This document shows, piece by piece, positions 27,537 to 36,640 of a stretch of 64,000 bases of DNA; the first letter of the stretch is position 1; the number at the start of each line of letters is the position of its first letter. This DNA is from Bacteroidia bacterium 43-41 (GTDB taxonomy: Bacteria; Bacteroidota; Bacteroidia; Bacteroidales; Dysgonomonadaceae): positions 62,001 to 126,000 of the forward strand of contig MKTD01000026.1 of the NCBI GenBank assembly GCA_001898165.1, written 5' to 3'. The notes beneath the pieces are model-generated. The model was given only the letters and a program-made list of their open reading frames with translations, was not told the origin of the DNA and did no database searches. The translations under genes were made by a program, and so were the position numbers.

Positions 27537-30344
27537 ATGAAAAAGATTTTATTATTATCGCTGGTATTGCTGGGAATGACAGCAATGGCGCAACAGAATC
27601 CGCCACAGCCTATCGATCCTAATGTCAGGAAAGGCACATTGGAAAACGGATTAACATACTACATCCGTCAAAACAAACTACCCGAGAACCGGGCCGATTT
27701 CTACATCGCTCAAAAAGTAGGGTCTATGCAGGAAGAAGACAACCAAGCCGGATTGGCGCACTTCCTGGAGCACATGGCTTTCAACGGAACAAAAAATTAT
27801 CCGGGCAAGAACATGCTCAACTATTTGCAGGACAACGGCATTAAATTCGGGACGAACATCAACGCTTATACTTCGTTCGACGAAACCGTCTATTTCATGA
27901 CCGACGTTCCCACCACAAACGAGAATCTGGTGGATTCGGTACTTCTGATCCTTCACGACTGGTCAAACGGGATTGCGCTGGAAGATGAAGAGTTGGAAAA
28001 AGAACGCGGCGTCATCCGTGAAGAATGGCGTACCGGCGGTGGGGCGCAATACCGGTTGTGGAAAAAGATGCTTCCGGTGATGTACAAAGAGAGCAAATAC
28101 GCCAACCGTTTACCTATAGGAAGTATTGATGTTATCAACAACTTCAAGCCCGAAGAGATTCGCACGTATTACAAAAAATGGTATCGTCCCGATTTGCAGG
28201 GAATTATTGTTGTGGGCGATTTCGATATCGACAAAATGGAAACCAAAGTAAAGGAGCTGTTCAACAAAATACCGGTTCCGGAAAATCCTGCTAAACGCGA
28301 ATATTTTCCCGTTCCCGATAACGATACACCCATTGTTTCCATCGCTACAGATCCGGAAGCTACACGCACGCAATTGATGATTTTTTACAAACACGAACCT
28401 ATCCCCGACGAAATTAAGCTTTCGCAGGCAGGGCTGGTTTTAAATTATATCAGATCGGCCGCAGCCGCTATGATCAACGAAAGGTTCCAGGAGATAATCC
28501 AAAAACCGAATGCTCCGTTCACCTCTGCTTACGCTTACGACGACGAATATTTTGTGGCAAAAACCAAAGATGCCTGGACGGTTGCGGCCGGATCGGCGGA
28601 TGATAAGATTAAAGATGCTATCGCAGCTATGATCCGCGAAACGGAACGCATGAAACGCTTTGGATTCACTGCTTCGGAATACGAACGCGCACGCACCAAT
28701 ATCCTGAAACAATACGAAAACGGGTATAACAACCGCGATAAAGAGAGGAACAGCAGGTATTCGCAGGAATATGTGAACAGCTTCACCAACAGCGAACCGA
28801 TCCCCGGCATCGAGTACGAGTACAATATGATGAACATGATAGCTCCCAACATCCCGGTTGAAGCCATCAATCAATCTGTAGCACAGCTTGTCGGCGATAA
28901 AAATATGGTTATCTCGATATCAGGCCCCGAAAAGGAGGGACTGGTCTATCCCACGGAAGACGAACTTATTGCGATAATCAACAGCGTAAAGGATGAAAAG
29001 ATCGAAGCCTACGTGGAAGAAGTTTCCAATGAACCGCTTATCGCCACGCCTCCCACACCCGGAAAAATCACCAAGGTGGAAAAGGACGACGTGCTGGGCG
29101 CTACCGTCTGGACGCTTCAGAATGGAATGAAAGTGATCTTGAAACCTACCGATTTTAAAGATGACCAAATCGTGATGACCGGAACAAGCGCCGGCGGATA
29201 TTCTCCTTATGCCAAACAAGATCCGATCAACGCCAGAATGATGAGCAATGTCATCACCTTAGGCGGTGTGGGTAATTTCAGCGCAACCAACCTCGCAAAG
29301 GCACTTGCCGGAAAAACAGCATCCGCTCGCCCGGGCGTTTCGCTCACCACGCAAGACATCAACGGCTCATCTTCCATCAAAGATTTTGAAACGATGCTTC
29401 AACTGGTTTATCTCTATTTCACGGCTCCACGAAGTGACGACGATGCTTTCCAATCGTTTATACAACGCATGGAAACCCAATTAAAAAATCAGGAAGCCGA
29501 ACCGATGGTGGCTTTTAGCGACACGATAACAAAAGCTCTTTACAGCGACAATCCGTTGACAAAACGCACCAAGGTAAAGGATCTGGCCAAGATAGATTAC
29601 AAGCGCATTATGGAGATGTACAAACAACAATTCCGTAATCCGGGCAGTTTCGTTTTCACATTTGTAGGAAATATCGATGAAGCAAAGGTGAAACCTGTTA
29701 TCGAGCAATACCTCGCTTCGCTCCCGGGAGAGGCCGTGAAAGGTGAGTTTGTCCCTGTCCCGATGGATTTCCAGAAGGGTAAATCGGAAAATATTTTCAA
29801 ACGTGAAATGCAGAATCCCAAAGCATCGGTATTTATTGCTTCTACCGGAAACATGGAACGTAACCAAAAGAACACGATCCTGATGAGTATGTTCGACCAG
29901 ATTCTCTATATCGTTTACACCGAAAAGATCCGTGAAGACGAAGGCGGAAGCTACGGAGTTTATACGCAGGGCGGCATTTCACGCTATCCGAAGGGACAAA
30001 GCGTACTCCAGATCATCTACGATACCGACCCGGCTAAGATGGAAGCCCTTAATGCCATCATCCATAGCGAACTAAAATCAATTGCCGATAACGGTCCCCG
30101 TGCCGAAGACTTCAGTAAAGTGAAAGAATATATGCTGAAGCAGTACAACGAGAACCTGAAGGAAAACAGTTACTGGATGAATGTGCTCGACACCAAGTAT
30201 TTCTACGGAGAAGACAGCCACTCCAATTATTTAACTATACTGAATTCCATTACGACAAACGACGTGAAAAGCTTTGTGAAAGCATTCCTGTCGCAAGGTA
30301 ACGAAGCTGTTGTTGTGATGATGCCAAAAGAAGAGGCAAAATAA
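27537..30344 (+). CDS. M16 (insulinase/pitrilysin) family zinc peptidase, exported
   Basis: The 935-residue protein has a signal peptide (KKILLLSLVLLGMTAMAQQ) and two M16 halves. The N-terminal catalytic half carries the inverted zinc motif HFLEH (H75, E78, H79) in AGLAHFLEHMAFNGT, and the downstream glutamate in ELEKERGVIREEW, so it should be active. The C-terminal half (from about residue 500, VWTLQNGMKVILKPTDFKDDQ) lacks the motif, as is usual for the non-catalytic half. It probably acts in the periplasm on peptides. It converges on copA with only 7 bp between the stops, where a 24-bp perfect palindrome sits. Confidence 0.94.
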   Translation: MKKILLLSLVLLGMTAMAQQNPPQPIDPNVRKGTLENGLTYYIRQNKLPENRADFYIAQKVGSMQEEDNQAGLAHFLEHMAFNGTKNYPGKNMLNYLQDNGIKFGTNINAYTSFDETVYFMTDVPTTNENLVDSVLLILHDWSNGIALEDEELEKERGVIREEWRTGGGAQYRLWKKMLPVMYKESKYANRLPIGSIDVINNFKPEEIRTYYKKWYRPDLQGIIVVGDFDIDKMETKVKELFNKIPVPENPAKREYFPVPDNDTPIVSIATDPEATRTQLMIFYKHEPIPDEIKLSQAGLVLNYIRSAAAAMINERFQEIIQKPNAPFTSAYAYDDEYFVAKTKDAWTVAAGSADDKIKDAIAAMIRETERMKRFGFTASEYERARTNILKQYENGYNNRDKERNSRYSQEYVNSFTNSEPIPGIEYEYNMMNMIAPNIPVEAINQSVAQLVGDKNMVISISGPEKEGLVYPTEDELIAIINSVKDEKIEAYVEEVSNEPLIATPPTPGKITKVEKDDVLGATVWTLQNGMKVILKPTDFKDDQIVMTGTSAGGYSPYAKQDPINARMMSNVITLGGVGNFSATNLAKALAGKTASARPGVSLTTQDINGSSSIKDFETMLQLVYLYFTAPRSDDDAFQSFIQRMETQLKNQEAEPMVAFSDTITKALYSDNPLTKRTKVKDLAKIDYKRIMEMYKQQFRNPGSFVFTFVGNIDEAKVKPVIEQYLASLPGEAVKGEFVPVPMDFQKGKSENIFKREMQNPKASVFIASTGNMERNQKNTILMSMFDQILYIVYTEKIREDEGGSYGVYTQGGISRYPKGQSVLQIIYDTDPAKMEALNAIIHSELKSIADNGPRAEDFSKVKEYMLKQYNENLKENSYWMNVLDTKYFYGEDSHSNYLTILNSITTNDVKSFVKAFLSQGNEAVVVMMPKEEAK

Positions 30345-30351
30345 CAAACAC

Positions 30352-32580
30352 TCACAGAGACGGCGTACGCCGTCTCTGCAATTTCAACCGCAAGCTGTTG
30401 CTTACCACGCTCACGCTGCTGAGAGCCATTGCCGCACCGGCAATCATCGGGTTGAGCAGAAACCCGTTGAGGGGATAGAGGATACCTGCAGCAACGGGAA
30501 TGCCTATAACGTTGTAGATAAATGCCCAGAACAGGTTCTGGCGAATGGTCTTAACGGTTTGCCGCGATAAGCGGACAGCTTGCGGGATTTTGGTTAAATC
30601 GGACGATACGATGGTCATTTTTGCCACATCCATAGCGATATCACTTCCCTTACCCATCGCGATACTCACATCGGCTTGCGCCAAAGCGGCACTGTCGTTG
30701 ATACCGTCGCCCACCATGGCCACCATCTTCCCTTGTTGTTGTAACTGTTTCACGAACTCCGATTTTTCGTGCGGCAACACTTCACCCTTATAATGCCTGA
30801 TTCCGGTTTGCTTTGCTATGGTACGGGCAGTGGCTTCATTATCGCCTGTAAGCATATACAGATCAATTCCCATCTCCTGCATTTGCGAAACAGCAGCAAC
30901 CGATGTCTCTTTTATCTTATCGGAAACAGCCAATATGGCTAAGGCATTTCGACTATCGGAAAACCAGATAACGGTTTTAGCCGATTGGCTCCATTCATCT
31001 GATTTTACCGACAACTCTTCCGGTATCGCAATATTATTTTCCGTCAACAGTTTTCTATTTCCGACAAAATAAGTCTCACCACCGGCTACACCTTTTATTC
31101 CCTTTCCGGTAATGCTTTGAAAATCGGTAACCGCCACCGCGTCCTCATCGGGAAAGTGTCCTGCAACAGCTTCCGCCAATGGGTGTTCCGATTGCCTCTC
31201 CAAACCTGCCAACACCGATTTCACCGATTCGTCGGCCCACAACTCATCCGTAACCTGCGGTTTGCCTTCGGTAATGGTTCCGGTTTTGTCCAGCACAACG
31301 GCATTTATTTTTTGCGACAACTCCAGGCTTTCCGCATCCTTTATCAGGATACCCTGTTCAGCGCCTTTGCCCACGCCAACCATAATAGCAGTGGGCGTAG
31401 CCAATCCCAGCGCACACGGACAGGCAATTACCAATACGGTAACAAAAGCCAGCAATGCATGCGTTAGGGCATTGTCCCCGCCAAACACCAGCCAAATTAA
31501 AAAAGTGAGAATCGCAATCCCGATAACTACCGGCACGAAGATTCCGGCAATTTTATCCACCAGTTTCTGTACCGGCGCTTTGCTTCCCTGCGCGTCCTGT
31601 ACCATTTTGATGATGTGGGCGAGCATCGTCTCTTTTCCCACTTTATCGGCCCGGAACCTAAAACTGCCTTTCTGATTGATGGTTCCGGCAAACACCTTTT
31701 CACCCGGTGTCTTGTGCACCGCCATCGGCTCGCCGCTCAGCATACTCTCATCCACAAACGAATCGCCGGATATTACCGTACCGTCCACGGCAATTTTTTC
31801 ACCCGGCTTCACCAATACAATATCGCCGGCCATGAGCTGCTCAATGGGAACTTCCGTTTGCTCATGATCGTTTTTCACCACAACAACCGTTTTTGGTTGT
31901 AAGCCCATTAGTTTTTTTAATGCCGACGAGGTACTGCCTTTGGCTTTCTCTTCCAACAGCCGGCCCAATAAAATAAAAGCGATAATTACCGCGGCCGCTT
32001 CAAAATAGACGTGAGCCTCCAGTCCTTTGCTTTGCCAAAACTGCGGGAAAAGCATGTTGAAAACGCTGAAAAGATAAGCTGTCCCGGTGCTCAACGCCAC
32101 CAGCGTATCCATATTCGCCGATCCGTGTCTGGCCTGCTTCCATGCGTTAACAAAAAAATCCCTTCCCAGCCAAAGTACCACGGGGGTTGCAAACGCCCAC
32201 ATAATAAGATTGGCGTAAGGCATATGCATGAAAAACATCCCGATAACTACCACAGGCACAGCCAGCAACAACGACCAAAAAGTTTTCTTTTTCAAACTGT
32301 TGTACTTTTGCTGATGGATTTCATCGAGCCTGTCCTGCTGAAAATCCTCTCCGATTATCAAATCGTAACCGATAGATTGAACGGCTTTTTGTATCGCAAC
32401 CGCATCTATCTTATCGGGTTGATAATCCAGCGCAACAGTAGCCGTGGCAAAGTTTACCGCCGCACTGTTAACTCCTTCGAGCGATTTGATTTTATTTTCC
32501 ACACCGGCAGCGCAACCGGCACAACTCATTTGCAGGACAGGAAATGTTTTTTTTACTGATGTATCTCTATTTTTATCCAT
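30352..32580 (-). CDS. copA: Copper-exporting P-type ATPase CopA
   Basis: This is a P1B-type ATPase, 742 residues, that pumps Cu(I) out of the cytoplasm. Seen: a single N-terminal HMA domain with MSCAGCAAGVE (C20, C23), six to eight membrane helices, the actuator motif LSGEPMAVHKTPG, the membrane CPC motif ACPCALGLATPTA (about residues 383-385), the phosphorylation site VVLDKTGTITEG (D431), and MVGDGINDSAALAQADVSIAMG. The second membrane-metal residues near the C-terminus (FWAFIYNVIGIPVAAG and GAAMALSSVSVVSNSLRL) identify the Cu subgroup. Its last codons (LQRRRTPSL) form a 24-bp palindrome. A 277-bp space without a gene separates it from the AraC/HMA regulator upstream. Confidence 0.96.
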   Translation of the reverse strand: MDKNRDTSVKKTFPVLQMSCAGCAAGVENKIKSLEGVNSAAVNFATATVALDYQPDKIDAVAIQKAVQSIGYDLIIGEDFQQDRLDEIHQQKYNSLKKKTFWSLLLAVPVVVIGMFFMHMPYANLIMWAFATPVVLWLGRDFFVNAWKQARHGSANMDTLVALSTGTAYLFSVFNMLFPQFWQSKGLEAHVYFEAAAVIIAFILLGRLLEEKAKGSTSSALKKLMGLQPKTVVVVKNDHEQTEVPIEQLMAGDIVLVKPGEKIAVDGTVISGDSFVDESMLSGEPMAVHKTPGEKVFAGTINQKGSFRFRADKVGKETMLAHIIKMVQDAQGSKAPVQKLVDKIAGIFVPVVIGIAILTFLIWLVFGGDNALTHALLAFVTVLVIACPCALGLATPTAIMVGVGKGAEQGILIKDAESLELSQKINAVVLDKTGTITEGKPQVTDELWADESVKSVLAGLERQSEHPLAEAVAGHFPDEDAVAVTDFQSITGKGIKGVAGGETYFVGNRKLLTENNIAIPEELSVKSDEWSQSAKTVIWFSDSRNALAILAVSDKIKETSVAAVSQMQEMGIDLYMLTGDNEATARTIAKQTGIRHYKGEVLPHEKSEFVKQLQQQGKMVAMVGDGINDSAALAQADVSIAMGKGSDIAMDVAKMTIVSSDLTKIPQAVRLSRQTVKTIRQNLFWAFIYNVIGIPVAAGILYPLNGFLLNPMIAGAAMALSSVSVVSNSLRLKLQRRRTPSL
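30355..30378. other. 24-bp perfect palindrome at the M16/copA junction
   Basis: Each 12-nt arm reads CAGAGACGGCGT, and the two arms form a perfect inverted repeat. It encodes the last codons of CopA and lies 10 nt after the M16 stop. It could act as a bidirectional terminator hairpin, but neither strand has a T run after it. Confidence 0.8.
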
Positions 32581-32857
32581 AGTTGTATCTTTTTAATGAA
32601 TGAACCACCCTCGTATTGCAACTAAAGCGGAGACATTTAGATATTTTACGGGGTACCCATAGCTCGCGATGAACGTAAAAAAGAGTAGTTGTTTGAGCAA
32701 AGCGAGTTAATTATCAGATAGCCTGTAAATCGAGAACGGGTCACAAAACATTGTTAGTCGCAAGATTTAGCTGTAATTAAATACATGCGAAACCGTACAA
32801 AAATAACAATAAACAGTTGGGAAACCGTTGTGTTTTTTTGGAATAGATTTGTAAGAT

Positions 32858-33418
32858 TTACACCTCGTCGAGCGGTTTTCTCTTTATCTCTTTTATTTGT
32901 TTGAAATGGCTGGGCGTCAAGCCGGTTACCTTTTTGAACTGATTGCTCAGGTAAGCAACGCTTGAATAATTGAGCCGGTCAGCAATTTCGCTTAACGAAA
33001 GTTCATCGTAAACCAGCAGTTCTTTTACCTTTTCAATCTTTTGGGCGATAAAGTATTTTTCAATGGTAGTCCCTTCCACTTCCGAAAACAGGTTGGAGAG
33101 ATAACTGTAATCGTGATTCAGTCCGGCACTCAGCAGGTCGGAAAGGTTGGACTGAAGTAAACCGTCTTTCTGATGAACCAACTCAATAATGATGTTCTTG
33201 ATTTTCTCTATGATCCGGCTTTTCTTGTCGTCAATCAACTCAAAACCTAACGGCGTCAATGCCTCGCGCACTTCTTCCTTCTGCTTATCCGACAATTCCC
33301 CGTTCAACGAAACTTCACCCAAAACAACATCCCTCACATCAAGGCCCATTTTCTCCATTTCGCTGCGTACTACCAACACGCATCGATGGCAAACCATATT
33401 TTTGATGTAGAGCTTCAT
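32858..33418 (-). CDS. AraC-family regulator with HMA-like CxxC N-terminus
   Basis: The 186-residue protein joins two parts. Residues 1-70 look like a heavy-metal-associated domain (MKLYIKNMVCHRCVLVVRSEM, with C10 and C13; then LGFELIDDKKSRIIEKI). Residues 85-180 form an AraC DNA-binding domain with two helix-turn-helices (EKYFIAQKIEKVKELLVYDELSLSEIADRLNYSSVAYLSNQFKKVTGLTPSHFKQ). It lies just upstream of copA on the same strand, so it is probably a metal-sensing activator or repressor of copA (inference). AraC-HMA fusions are known in Bacteroidetes but are poorly characterised. The start gives a short N-terminus typical of HMA domains. No signal peptide is present, so it acts in the cytoplasm. 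Confidence 0.88.
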   Translation of the reverse strand: MKLYIKNMVCHRCVLVVRSEMEKMGLDVRDVVLGEVSLNGELSDKQKEEVREALTPLGFELIDDKKSRIIEKIKNIIIELVHQKDGLLQSNLSDLLSAGLNHDYSYLSNLFSEVEGTTIEKYFIAQKIEKVKELLVYDELSLSEIADRLNYSSVAYLSNQFKKVTGLTPSHFKQIKEIKRKPLDEV

Positions 33419-33423
33419 TTATT

Positions 33424-33640
33424 TTATTTGTCCTTATAATGTCCTTCAATGGATAGTATTTCAACTATCTTGCGTTCATCGTCAATGTCATATATCAAAC
33501 GGTCTTTACTCTTTATCCTTCGTGAATAGGTGACATCATTACCCTTCACTAAAGGTTCCGGGTGGCCTGTTCCCGTGCGGGGATGTTCCATTAGCTCCGG
33601 GATGAATGTAACGATTTTTTTATTCAATCTTATAGTTCAT
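33424..33640 (-). pseudogene. YoeB/Txe-type toxin gene with internal deletion
   Basis: A toxin start overlaps the antitoxin stop (ATGA; ATG at 33640-33638) and encodes MNYKIE, then a TAA at 33622-33620. In the next frame the rest of a YoeB-like mRNA interferase reads on: NKKIVTFIPELMEHP, RTGTGHPEPLVKGNDVTYS, RRIKSKDRLIYDIDD, ILSIEGHYKDK. Family members have about 85-90 residues starting MNY..I. Here the residues between MNYKIE and NKKIVTF (about 20) are missing and the frame is shifted, so the gene is inactivated. A 67-codon frame starting with TTG at 33627 could still make an N-truncated protein. The RRI...RLIY and GHY C-terminal catalytic residues are intact. The antitoxin upstream is intact. 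Confidence 0.82.
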
Positions 33641-33894
33641 AACGAATTAAGATGAGCAATGGCAGCTTCGACCGTATCGCAAACAGTTACTTCGCCCTTT
33701 CTGTACTGCTGCCGGGCCAATTCAATTCTTTTTAAAGCTTCGGGGGACAATTTAAAATCGTCCTCTTCAATTGAAGTCAACAGGTAAGCTTTATTTTTCC
33801 GGCGAATAATTATTTCTTTTCCGGCATCCGCCAAATCGAAAAAACTCTTTTGTTTTTCCCTGAACTCTCTTGATGTTACTTGTAATGTATTCAT
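33637..33894 (-). CDS. YefM/Phd-family antitoxin
   Basis: The 85-residue protein begins MNTLQVTSREFREKQKSFFDLADAGKEIIIRRKNKAYLLTSI, the Phd/YefM N-terminal DNA-binding fold. Its acidic C-terminal part (EEDDFKLSPEALKRIELARQQY) would wrap the toxin. I chose the ATG at 33894; an in-frame ATG at 33948 would add 18 hydrophobic, unlikely residues. The stop overlaps the toxin start (ATGA), as in intact modules. With the toxin deleted, the antitoxin may persist as a DNA-binding protein or as a protective anti-addiction gene (inference). Confidence 0.85.
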   Translation of the reverse strand: MNTLQVTSREFREKQKSFFDLADAGKEIIIRRKNKAYLLTSIEEDDFKLSPEALKRIELARQQYRKGEVTVCDTVEAAIAHLNSL

Positions 33895-34013
33895 AATTTT
33901 CCGTACATAGTTGTGTACAAATGTAACATACTTTTTTACAATAATCAAAATTATTTTGTCTCTGCTTTAGCAACCCACCGGAAGCTCTTTCACCTTTTCA
34001 ATCATTTGGCTTT

Positions 34014-35258
34014 TCAAAGTTCATGTTTCAATTGCTCCGGGTCATGTTTGTATTTGAAAAAAATCATGAACAGGAGCGCAATAACCAAAGAATACCCCGC
34101 AAAAACGTACCACGAATTCGGCCAGCCAATCATATCGACCACTTTTCCGGCGGCATACGATCCGATAAAAGCCCCGAACCCGTTCGTCATAATCATAAAA
34201 ACACCTTGTGCACTCGACCGGATAGCAGGCTTCGTCACTTTTTCGACATACAACGAGCCTGAGATATTGAAAAAATCGAAGGCCACCCCGTAAATCAACA
34301 TCGAAAGAATCAGCATCCAGACACCGCTTCCGGGATCTCCTGTACCCAATAAGCCGAACCTCAGCACCCAGGCAAACATACTTATCAGCATAACGGTTTT
34401 AATGCCGTATCGTTTCAGAAAGAAAGGAATAAGTAATATACACAAGGTTTCCGACATTTGCGAAAGCGATATGAGAATATTGGCATGTTCTACTCCGAAA
34501 GTCCCTGCAAATTCGGGAATGTTCCCAAAATAGTTGGTCAGGTAATCGTTGGCAAAAGCATTGGTAATCTGTAACGCGATACCCAGACACATGGAGAAAA
34601 GGAAGAAAATCGCCATTTGCCGGTGCTTGAAAAGTGAAAATGCCCGCAAGCCCAATCGGTCGATCAACGAAGTTTTATCGGGATCTCTGGTTACTCCACA
34701 GCGGGGAAGCGTGAAAGCGTAAATCCCCAACACCAACGAGAGCAACGCGGAAAAATAGAGTTGATACGATGTTTTGGATAACTGGACACCATCGACCCGG
34801 ATCAGATCTACTGCAATCATCGAAACGATAAAGCCTACGGTTCCCCAAACACGAATAGGGGGGAACGACTTCACCGTTTCGTATCCGTAAGCAGTCAATG
34901 ATGTGTATGCCACAGAGTTAGACAATGCAATGGTGGGCATATAGAACATAACGGCCAACAGCATGTAGGTATATAACGGCGCATACTCCGTTTGCGGCGC
35001 GGCAAGAAAAAGGAACAAGCCGGCGATGAGGTGACAGATGCCGAGTAATTTTTGTGCCGGGATCCATCGGTCGGCAATGACCCCCATAATTCCCGGCATA
35101 AAAAGCGACGCAATCCCCATCGTGGCAAAGAAGCTTCCGATTTGTACGCCCGAAAACTTCAATCCCCCGCCAAGATAAGCGCCTAATGAAATTAGCCACG
35201 CTCCCCAAATAGCGTACTGGAGAAAGTTCATCACGATGAGTCTGATTTTGATATTCAT
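34014..35258 (-). CDS. Nucleoside:H+ symporter (NHS family MFS)
   Basis: The 414-residue inner-membrane protein has about twelve helices and the NupG-like N-terminus (NIKIRLIVMNFLQYAIWGAWLISLGAYLG), AIASLFMPGIMGVIADRWI and the SFPPIRVWGTVGFIV segment typical of this family. Family members import nucleosides with protons. The C-terminus (FFKYKHDPEQLKHEL) is cytoplasmic. Gene order places it 23 bp after envC (same strand), so it could be read from the upstream dut-TPR-DUF4292-envC run. Confidence 0.87.
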   Translation of the reverse strand: MNIKIRLIVMNFLQYAIWGAWLISLGAYLGGGLKFSGVQIGSFFATMGIASLFMPGIMGVIADRWIPAQKLLGICHLIAGLFLFLAAPQTEYAPLYTYMLLAVMFYMPTIALSNSVAYTSLTAYGYETVKSFPPIRVWGTVGFIVSMIAVDLIRVDGVQLSKTSYQLYFSALLSLVLGIYAFTLPRCGVTRDPDKTSLIDRLGLRAFSLFKHRQMAIFFLFSMCLGIALQITNAFANDYLTNYFGNIPEFAGTFGVEHANILISLSQMSETLCILLIPFFLKRYGIKTVMLISMFAWVLRFGLLGTGDPGSGVWMLILSMLIYGVAFDFFNISGSLYVEKVTKPAIRSSAQGVFMIMTNGFGAFIGSYAAGKVVDMIGWPNSWYVFAGYSLVIALLFMIFFKYKHDPEQLKHEL

Positions 35259-35281
35259 AGTTTAAACATTTAAGGATTAAG

Positions 35282-36640
35282 TCATCTCTTCAGCCAGGGC
35301 TCCGGATTCAACTTGGTGGTTTTTTGCCACAACTGGAAGTGCATGGTTGCAATTCCGGTATCCGGATCGGTATAGATCCGCCCCAGCGATTGGCCGGTTT
35401 TCAACTTTTCGCCCGATCTTACAAACAGGTCGTAAATATTGCCGTAGAACGTATAGTAATCTCCGTGGCGCACAATCACACACGTGTTGTAGCCGGGCAC
35501 GGAGAACACCTTCGATACTTCGCCTTCAAACACCGTACGGATATTGGCGCCTTGCTGTGCTTGAATATCAATACCGTTACTGTTGGTGGTAATGTTCCAC
35601 TCGCTGTGCCTCCGCTGCCCGAAACTTCCGACAATGGATGCTGCTCCCGTAACAGGCATCGGCAGATTTCCACGATTGGAAACAAAATTTCTGGAGAGGT
35701 TGAACGCTTCATCGGTCGTGGCAGCCGCTTCTATTCTCGGCTCAGGTTGCTTTACGGCAGGTTCGACCGGTTTCGTGGCGGGTTCTTTCCTTGCCAGCTC
35801 TTCGGCCTTTCTTCCTGCCTCGGTTTCACGACGCGCATTTGCAGCCGCATCGGCCTTTCGTTTCCTTTCGGCTTCCGCCGCCAAACGACGTGCTTCTGCT
35901 TCTCGTTCCTGACGGGCCACTTCCTCGGCAATCAGCTTTTCGATCTGGGCGTCTAGCCTCTTAGCCTGCTGTTGTTTACTCTGGAGCGTCCTCTGTAATT
36001 CCTGCTGTTTTCCCCGCGCTTCCGCTACCTCGGATTGTCGGACATTCTCCTCTTCCTTCAACTTGGCCTGTTCGGCTTTCAGGGCGTCCACCGCTTTTTG
36101 TTTATCGGCCTGAGCTTTGGCAAGCGCCTCTTTTCTGGCGCTTAACTGTACGTTTTGCTCCTTGATCTCTTCTGCCTGGCTTTTTCGCCATTTGGAATAT
36201 TCGCGCAAATATTGCATCCTCCGCAACGATTCACCCAACGATTTGCCGGAAAGTACAAAAAATAATTCATTCTGTCCGTTCCGGCTGGTCTGCATCGCCC
36301 GGATTGTCTTTGCATAGCTCTCCTGTTTTTGTTTTAACTCTTCATCCAACCGCTTTATTTCCGCTTCCAACCGCGACTGCTCTCTTTCCAACACTGCAAT
36401 CTCCTGATTTTGCAACGTCATCATCTCTTTTCGCGAAGCAATTTGTTTGTTTATAAGATTGATGCGCTGGAGGATGGTGGTGGTTTGTTTTTTTACATCG
36501 AGAAAGAGTTTATTGGTGCTTTTAATCTCTTCCAGCAGTATCTTCTGCTGTTTCTGAAGATGGTCGATTTGCGGGGTTTGCGAAAAGAGGGTCCATGCAA
36601 ACGCCAAAAACAATCCTATCGCAAAAGCTCTCCTCATCAA
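35282..36640 (-). CDS. EnvC-like murein hydrolase activator (coiled coil, degenerate LytM)
   Basis: The 452-residue protein has a signal peptide (FAIGLFLAFAWTLFSQ), a long coiled coil (about residues 22-255, with many Gln/Glu/Lys) and a C-terminal M23/LytM domain (about 335-450). The zinc-ligand motifs are degenerate: SNGID replaces HxGxD, and ATMHFQLW replaces HxH(F/L). It should therefore not cleave peptidoglycan itself but activate amidases, as EnvC does at the division septum. A low-complexity Glu/Arg/Ala/Lys stretch at about 225-275 links the two parts. Its start overlaps the DUF4292 stop (ATGA at 36637-36640), so the two are translationally coupled. Confidence 0.87.
   Translation of the reverse strand: MMRRAFAIGLFLAFAWTLFSQTPQIDHLQKQQKILLEEIKSTNKLFLDVKKQTTTILQRINLINKQIASRKEMMTLQNQEIAVLEREQSRLEAEIKRLDEELKQKQESYAKTIRAMQTSRNGQNELFFVLSGKSLGESLRRMQYLREYSKWRKSQAEEIKEQNVQLSARKEALAKAQADKQKAVDALKAEQAKLKEEENVRQSEVAEARGKQQELQRTLQSKQQQAKRLDAQIEKLIAEEVARQEREAEARRLAAEAERKRKADAAANARRETEAGRKAEELARKEPATKPVEPAVKQPEPRIEAAATTDEAFNLSRNFVSNRGNLPMPVTGAASIVGSFGQRRHSEWNITTNSNGIDIQAQQGANIRTVFEGEVSKVFSVPGYNTCVIVRHGDYYTFYGNIYDLFVRSGEKLKTGQSLGRIYTDPDTGIATMHFQLWQKTTKLNPEPWLKR

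Noticed and set aside
32581-32857. Small RNA or gene between copA and the AraC regulator
   Set aside because: No credible start, stop or hairpin with a T run is visible. It is best read as the copA control region.
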